Part shown: piece by piece, positions 5,422 to 7,984 of the stretch | Numbering within the stretch: position 1 is the first letter of the stretch | Layout of the letters: every line of letters starts with the position of its first letter | Source: an uncultured Lachnospiraceae bacterium | GTDB lineage: Bacteria; Bacillota; Clostridia; Lachnospirales; Lachnospiraceae | NCBI GenBank assembly: GCA_910578115.1 | Contig: CAJTPO010000080.1 | Span: forward strand, 1-7,984 | Direction of reading: 5' to 3' | Length of the DNA: 7,984 bases | Notes under the pieces: generated by a model | Seen by the model: the letters and a program-made list of their open reading frames with translations, nothing else | The model's database searches: none | Told to the model about the DNA's origin: nothing | Translations under genes and position numbers: made by a program

Positions 5422-6676
5422 CTGTGACGCAGCCATAAAGACCGCCCAGTTCCGCTTTGCCCTCATTGCCCCGCTTGTGCAGGGGCTTGTTCCCGATGGG
5501 AGCGATACAGCATACTTCATGCGCATCACAAAAGACCCGCTTACTTTACCCGACGGCAGATGTGTGAAATACAGCTGGAAAACACCCCAGAAATGGCACT
5601 ACCTCTACAAAAAAGGCCGATTCGATGCGCTCCTGCCAAAGGCCCGTTCCGACAAAGGCATCCCCCGCGCACTGCCCGATACGGCAATCGAAGAAATCTA
5701 CCGCCTGAAAGAGAAATATCCGCGGCTCAATGCCACCCAGATCCATATCCGCCTTGTACAGGACGCCTTTATTCCGGCAAGTGTCAGTGTGGACGCCGTA
5801 CAGCGTTTCATAAGGAACAACGGCCTGAAATCTTCACGGGAACTGAACCTGAAAGACAGAAAAGCCTTTGAAGAGGAGTCCTTTGGAAGGATGTGGCAGG
5901 CTGATCCCTGCCACTTCTGTTACATCAATGATGCGGCGGACAAAAAAGCCCATAAGGTCTATCTTGTCGTCATCATTGACGACCATTCCCGCATGATCGT
6001 CGGCGCAGGCATGTCCTACAACGACAATTCCTACGGCTTCCAGAAGGTCCTTAAGGATGCAGTCTCCACCTACGGCATTCCGGACAAACTTTATACCGAC
6101 AACGGCTCGCCGCATATAGACAGACAGCTTTCCCTGATCTGCGGTTCCATCGGGACAGTGCTTTTACATGCCCCCGTACGGGACGGCGCTGCCAAAGCCA
6201 AGGTGGAAAGAAATTTCAGGACCATGCGGGAAAAACTTTTATACGGGCTTGACCTCGATAAGATCCATTCCCTGCATGAATTCAACGCTCTCCTGAAAGA
6301 CTACGTCCGCAGATATAACACCGGATACCACGCCGGGATCGGATGTGCCCCGTTTGAGAGGTATCAGGCCACAAAGGAACATGTGCGGCTTCCCCGCTCC
6401 CGGGAATGGCTGGAAGAGAGCTTTTTAAACCGCGTCACCCGCAAGGTAAGGAAGGACGCCACCGTCCCCATCGACTGTGTAAGCTATGACGTCCCCATGC
6501 AGTTCATCTCCCAGAAAGTGGAGATCCGCTACCTGCCCGATGACATGGACTCGGCGTTCATCCTTTCTGAAGGGGAACATTTCCCCATCCGTGCCACGGA
6601 TAAAAACGAAAACTGCCGCACAAGGCGGGAAACCGCCACCCCTGTCGATTATACGAAGATCGGAGGTGGAAACTGA
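5384..6676 (+). CDS. DDE transposase with integrase core and Mu-type C-terminal domain
   Basis: The 430-aa protein starts with a DNA-binding, HTH-rich region (about 1-150, including IPRALPDTAIEEIYRLKEKY and LNATQIHIRLVQ). An rve-type RNase-H-like core follows with catalytic D174 (MWQADPCHF), D239 (LYTDNGSPH) and E275 (AKVERNFR). The D239-E275 gap is exactly 35 residues, the classic DD35E spacing. The tail at 350-400 (VPIDCVSYDVPMQ and VEIRYLPDDM) fits the Mu-transposase beta-barrel domain. It cuts and joins transposon ends. The start is the ATG at 5384, with AAAAAAGGAGG eight nucleotides upstream; this is by far the best ribosome site in the operon. It overlaps the DUF6431 gene by 38 nt, and its TGA shares one base with the ATPase ATG. 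All catalytic residues are intact. Confidence 0.9.
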   Translation: MEEMKNTKKLTDDCDAAIKTAQFRFALIAPLVQGLVPDGSDTAYFMRITKDPLTLPDGRCVKYSWKTPQKWHYLYKKGRFDALLPKARSDKGIPRALPDTAIEEIYRLKEKYPRLNATQIHIRLVQDAFIPASVSVDAVQRFIRNNGLKSSRELNLKDRKAFEEESFGRMWQADPCHFCYINDAADKKAHKVYLVVIIDDHSRMIVGAGMSYNDNSYGFQKVLKDAVSTYGIPDKLYTDNGSPHIDRQLSLICGSIGTVLLHAPVRDGAAKAKVERNFRTMREKLLYGLDLDKIHSLHEFNALLKDYVRRYNTGYHAGIGCAPFERYQATKEHVRLPRSREWLEESFLNRVTRKVRKDATVPIDCVSYDVPMQFISQKVEIRYLPDDMDSAFILSEGEHFPIRATDKNENCRTRRETATPVDYTKIGGGN

Positions 6677-7478
6677 TGTTCACGGATTATTACGGCCTTT
6701 CCTTCAACCCCTTTGACAAACAGTGCCAGAAGGAAAAGGACTGTTTCCTCTCCAATGATTTTAAGCAGATGTCCTCCCGCCTCTCCTATGTACGGGACGT
6801 CAGGGGCATCGGCGTCTTTACCGCGCAGCCCGGCATGGGCAAGTCCTTCTGCCTGCGCTGTTTTGCCAGAAGCATGAACCAGAACCTGGGACATATGGAA
6901 TATATCTGCCTCTCCACAGTGGGCATCCGGGAGTTCTATTACCTTCTGTGCTCCGCCCTCGGTTTAGAACCGGCCGGCTCCAAGCCTCAAATGTTCCGGG
7001 CCGTGCAGGAGCAGGTTTACTATCTCTACCATGAGAAAAAACGCCCCCTCTGCCTTGCCATTGATGAATGCCAGTACCTCTCCCCGGCCATCCTCAATGA
7101 CCTGAAGCTGATCATGAACCACGGCTATGACTCCTTAACTGCTTTTCTCTCATCCTGTGCGGGGAATCCTATTTTAACCGCACCCTGGCAAAGCCCGTAA
7201 ACGAAGCGCTGCGCCAGCGGGTCGTTGTCCATTATGATTTTGCAGGCCTCTCAGATGAGGAAGTGGCCAAGTATGTCTCACACAAGATACAGATGGCTGG
7301 CGGCAGCCTTTCCATCTTAAGTGAAGCCGCCTTATCCGCCGTCCATGGATACGCACAGGGCAATGCCCGCATGATCGACAACCTGATGACGGATGCCTTG
7401 ATCATCGGCGAGCAGACAGAAAAACAGGTCATTGATCCGGAAACCATTCTGGCAGCGGTCAATAACCAGCAGCTCTGA
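6676..7478 (+). pseudogene. ExeA/TniB/MuB-like AAA ATPase, broken by a one-base frameshift
   Basis: The first reading frame (6676-7200) carries the typical ExeA start MFTDYYGLSFNPFDK, Walker A AQPGMGKS (residues 50-57) and Walker B LCLAIDECQ (D130, E131), then runs into an unrelated tail and stops at 7200. From about 7137-7147 to 7478 the expected sequence continues in the -1 frame: FSLILCGESYFNRTLAKPVN, then EALRQRVVVHYDF (the arginine-finger region) and LSEAALSAVHGYAQGNARMI. Rejoined, the protein is 267 aa, normal for this family. Restoring one T in the run TTTT at 7143-7146 would repair it. Such ATPases load the transposase on target DNA and give target immunity. The truncated 174-aa product keeps the nucleotide-binding motifs but lacks sensor 1 and the arginine finger. 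The start overlaps the transposase TGA by one base, with GGAGG nine nucleotides upstream. A sequencing error cannot be excluded. Confidence 0.85.
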
Positions 7479-7530
7479 GGCGGAGCGATACTGCCGCCCC
7501 TTGCAGATCCGGCCATCTATTCGCTAAATA

Positions 7531-7558
7531 CCTGTTTTATGAAGTGTTTCAAAACAGG
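7531..7558 (+). other. hairpin downstream of the ATPase gene
   Basis: CCTGTTTT (7531-7538) pairs perfectly with AAAACAGG (7551-7558), with an inner GAA/TTC stem. It lies about 50 nt after the end of the ATPase frame. It has no T tract, so it is a poor terminator by itself but could protect the 3' end of the transcript. Confidence 0.4.
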
Positions 7559-7560
7559 CG

Positions 7561-7692
7561 TTAATTCTTATAAAGGAGCAGGAAACGACCGCGTACATCT
7601 GCGTATGCGGTTGTTTCCTTAACCATTGTGTATGAAAGCGGCACAATTTCCTCGGGAACCGCTTTTTTCTGTCTGAAATACTTTTCAGACAT
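7561..7692 (-). CDS. possible small ORF, 43 aa, unrecognised
   Basis: From the ATG at 7692 the frame reads MSEKYFRQKKAVPEEIVPLS, then TMVKETTAYADVRGRFLLLY. AGGG lies about seven nucleotides upstream and GGGAGG twelve. The frame stays open upstream to a TTG at 7770 without a ribosome site. Its codons coincide with two strong inverted repeats, so either the hairpins or the ORF may be incidental. I recognise no family. Orientation is opposite to the transposase genes. Confidence 0.25.
   Translation of the reverse strand: MSEKYFRQKKAVPEEIVPLSYTMVKETTAYADVRGRFLLLYKN
7581..7618 (+). other. long hairpin, 16-bp stem
   Basis: GGAAACGACCGCGTAC (7581-7596) pairs with GTATGCGGTTGTTTCC (7603-7618) along all 16 positions with two G-U pairs, leaving a 6-nt loop. 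It lies between the weak hairpin at 7531-7558 and the terminator at 7635-7668, forming a run of three stems on the plus strand. Confidence 0.6.
7635..7668 (+). terminator. intrinsic terminator, probable end of the transposase transcript
   Basis: AAAGCGG (7635-7641) pairs with CCGCTTT (7659-7665) and the T run continues to 7668 (CCGCTTTTTT). The loop of 17 nt contains one copy of the CACAATTTC motif. Confidence 0.6.
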
Positions 7693-7802
7693 TTTCAGAC
7701 CCTGCCTCCCGGCTGTCCCGCTTATCTGGTCCCATATGCTGTCAGCTGCCTTATTGTACACACAATTCAAGCCGGAAGATTTCGATTTGACTGCACAATT
7801 TC
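7642..7802. repeat. three spaced CACAATT motifs in the transposon right end
   Basis: CACAATTTC occurs at 7642-7650 and 7794-7802, and CACAATTC at 7761-7768, all in the same orientation. The first and third share ten bases (GCACAATTTC). Spaced same-orientation motifs are how Tn7- and Mu-type ends bind several transposase molecules. No clear counterpart was found in the left end, which weakens that reading. Confidence 0.35.
7671..7700. repeat. GTCTGAAA palindrome with an extra tandem copy
   Basis: GTCTGAAA (7671-7678) and TTTCAGAC (7683-7690) form a perfect 8-bp inverted repeat with a 4-nt loop. A further direct copy of TTTTCAGAC follows at 7692-7700, ten bases after the one at 7682-7690. Confidence 0.5.
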
Positions 7803-7849
7803 GTTGACAGCAGTGTGCGGTCAGCGAATAGAGGGTGCCGTAATGGTGT

Positions 7850-7984
7850 TTATACTGTCAAAAATAGAATGCTTTTTCCGTCTACTATAAAGTGCCGCGT
7901 TACAATATGCCCGTTTTCAATGGCGGCGATTCGGATGCGCTTGCTGTAATGCCGTAAAACCTCGTCCACGGCTTCCGGCTCGCC
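7850..7984 (-). pseudogene. HTH_16 (PF12645-like) ICE protein, partial at window edge and cut by the transposon
   Basis: The frame enters from the right edge as GEPEAVDEVLRHYSKRIRIA, followed by AIENGH. This is the core of the small helix-turn-helix proteins found near the sigma-like, excisionase and integrase genes of Tn916-type and clostridial conjugative elements. In relatives, ENGH is followed by a segment like DTED and an ALFKFRF end. Here it becomes IVTRHFIVDGKSILFLTV and stops at 7850. The change falls at codon 27 of the visible part, exactly at the first base of the right inverted repeat (7906). The C-terminal half is therefore replaced by transposon sequence, and the protein is probably non-functional. 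The N-terminus lies outside the window. Confidence 0.7.
7894..7906 (-). repeat. right terminal inverted repeat
   Basis: GCCGCGTTACAAT is the exact reverse complement of 4435-4447. The coding similarity of the HTH_16 gene ends at its outer edge, which independently marks this as the element boundary. Confidence 0.7.

Larger units (their letters stand above)
7516..7832. repeat. 10-bp inverted repeat pair bounding a 317-bp block in the transposon right end
   Basis: TCTATTCGCT (7516-7525) is repeated in inverse orientation as AGCGAATAGA (7823-7832). The block between them holds three hairpins and two repeated CACAATT motifs outside the hairpin stems. It may be a nested small element, or binding sites of the right end. 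No flanking duplication is seen. Confidence 0.45.
4435..7906 (+). mobile_element. DUF6431-DDE-AAA transposon (Mu/Tn7/Tn552-like plan), about 3.47 kb
   Basis: Three same-strand genes (zinc-ribbon/HTH protein, DDE transposase, AAA ATPase) are bracketed by the perfect 13-bp inverted repeat ATTGTAACGCGGC (4435-4447 and, inverted, 7894-7906). The core terminus may be TGTAACGCGGC, giving 5'-TGT...ACA-3' ends as in retroviral-integrase-type transposons, with AT on both sides. At both limits a host gene is cut: an ABC ATPase tail on the left and an HTH_16 gene on the right. No target duplication longer than the AT is visible. The non-coding ends are long (about 260 bp left, 425 bp right), as in elements whose transposase binds several internal sites. 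The ATPase gene is frameshifted, so this copy is probably inactive on its own. Confidence 0.72.

Noticed and set aside
7135..7147. Programmed -1 ribosomal frameshift in the ATPase gene
   Set aside because: No X-XXY-YYZ heptamer in the right frame, only a four-T run and no clear downstream stem. Related ATPases are normally a single frame, so a one-base deletion or sequencing error is simpler.
7263..7478. Separate 71-aa gene after the ATPase
   Set aside because: It is the C-terminal part of the same ATPase in a shifted frame; there is no ribosome site at its ATG.
7804..7832. Outward promoter with a perfect TTGACA at the transposon right end
   Set aside because: The matching -10 (AATAGA at 17-bp spacing) agrees at only three of six positions.
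1..7984. tRNA, rRNA or cas genes
   Set aside because: No cloverleaf, rRNA-like stretch or Cas motif was seen on either strand by reading; no search program was run.

Overview
The window reads like accessory DNA of a Gram-positive anaerobe of the Clostridia, most likely a gut Lachnospiraceae relative. The reasons are strong AGGAGG-type ribosome sites, TTG and ATG starts, TATAAT promoters, and gene families (ParM/StbA, a DUF6017 replisome-organizer-like protein, HTH_16, DUF6431) that are typical of integrative conjugative elements and plasmids in that group. The taxon is inferred from gene content and was not computed.

Left half (37-3905, all on the minus strand): a plasmid-type maintenance module transcribed leftward. 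An extended -10 promoter near 3807 leads into a leader of about 300 nt with a strong hairpin. It is followed by a ParM/StbA actin-like ATPase (3501-2584), a small basic protein with an acidic tail in the position of ParR (2571-2137), a terminator-like hairpin, a conserved 177-aa protein of unknown function, a DUF6017 protein with an N-terminal winged-helix-like domain and a pentapeptide-repeat linker, and a 170-aa protein of unknown function. Together these look like the partition and replication block of an ICE or plasmid. Upstream of it is a truncated XRE regulator with its own promoter and two operator-like direct repeats.

Middle (3906-4434): a gene-poor junction. It holds the XRE promoter and repeats, a 15-bp palindrome over a second extended -10 promoter, and the C-terminal stub of an ABC transporter ATPase.

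Right half (4435-7906, plus strand): a transposon of about 3.47 kb bounded by a 13-bp inverted repeat (ATTGTAACGCGGC). It carries three tightly coupled genes: a DUF6431 zinc-ribbon/HTH protein, a DDE transposase with D174, D239 and E275 plus a Mu-type C-terminal domain, and an ExeA/TniB/MuB-like AAA ATPase. This resembles the Mu/Tn7/Tn552 plan of transposase plus ATPase, with an added zinc-ribbon subunit. The ATPase is broken by a one-base loss near 7143-7146, so this copy is probably defective. The right 425 bp is non-coding or nearly so, and is rich in hairpins and short repeats.

Right edge (7850-7984, minus strand): the N-terminal-side part of an HTH_16 protein, whose family similarity stops exactly where the right inverted repeat begins. 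The left end lies against a different broken gene (the ABC ATPase) and no convincing target duplication is visible, so the insertion seems to have been followed by a deletion or recombination.
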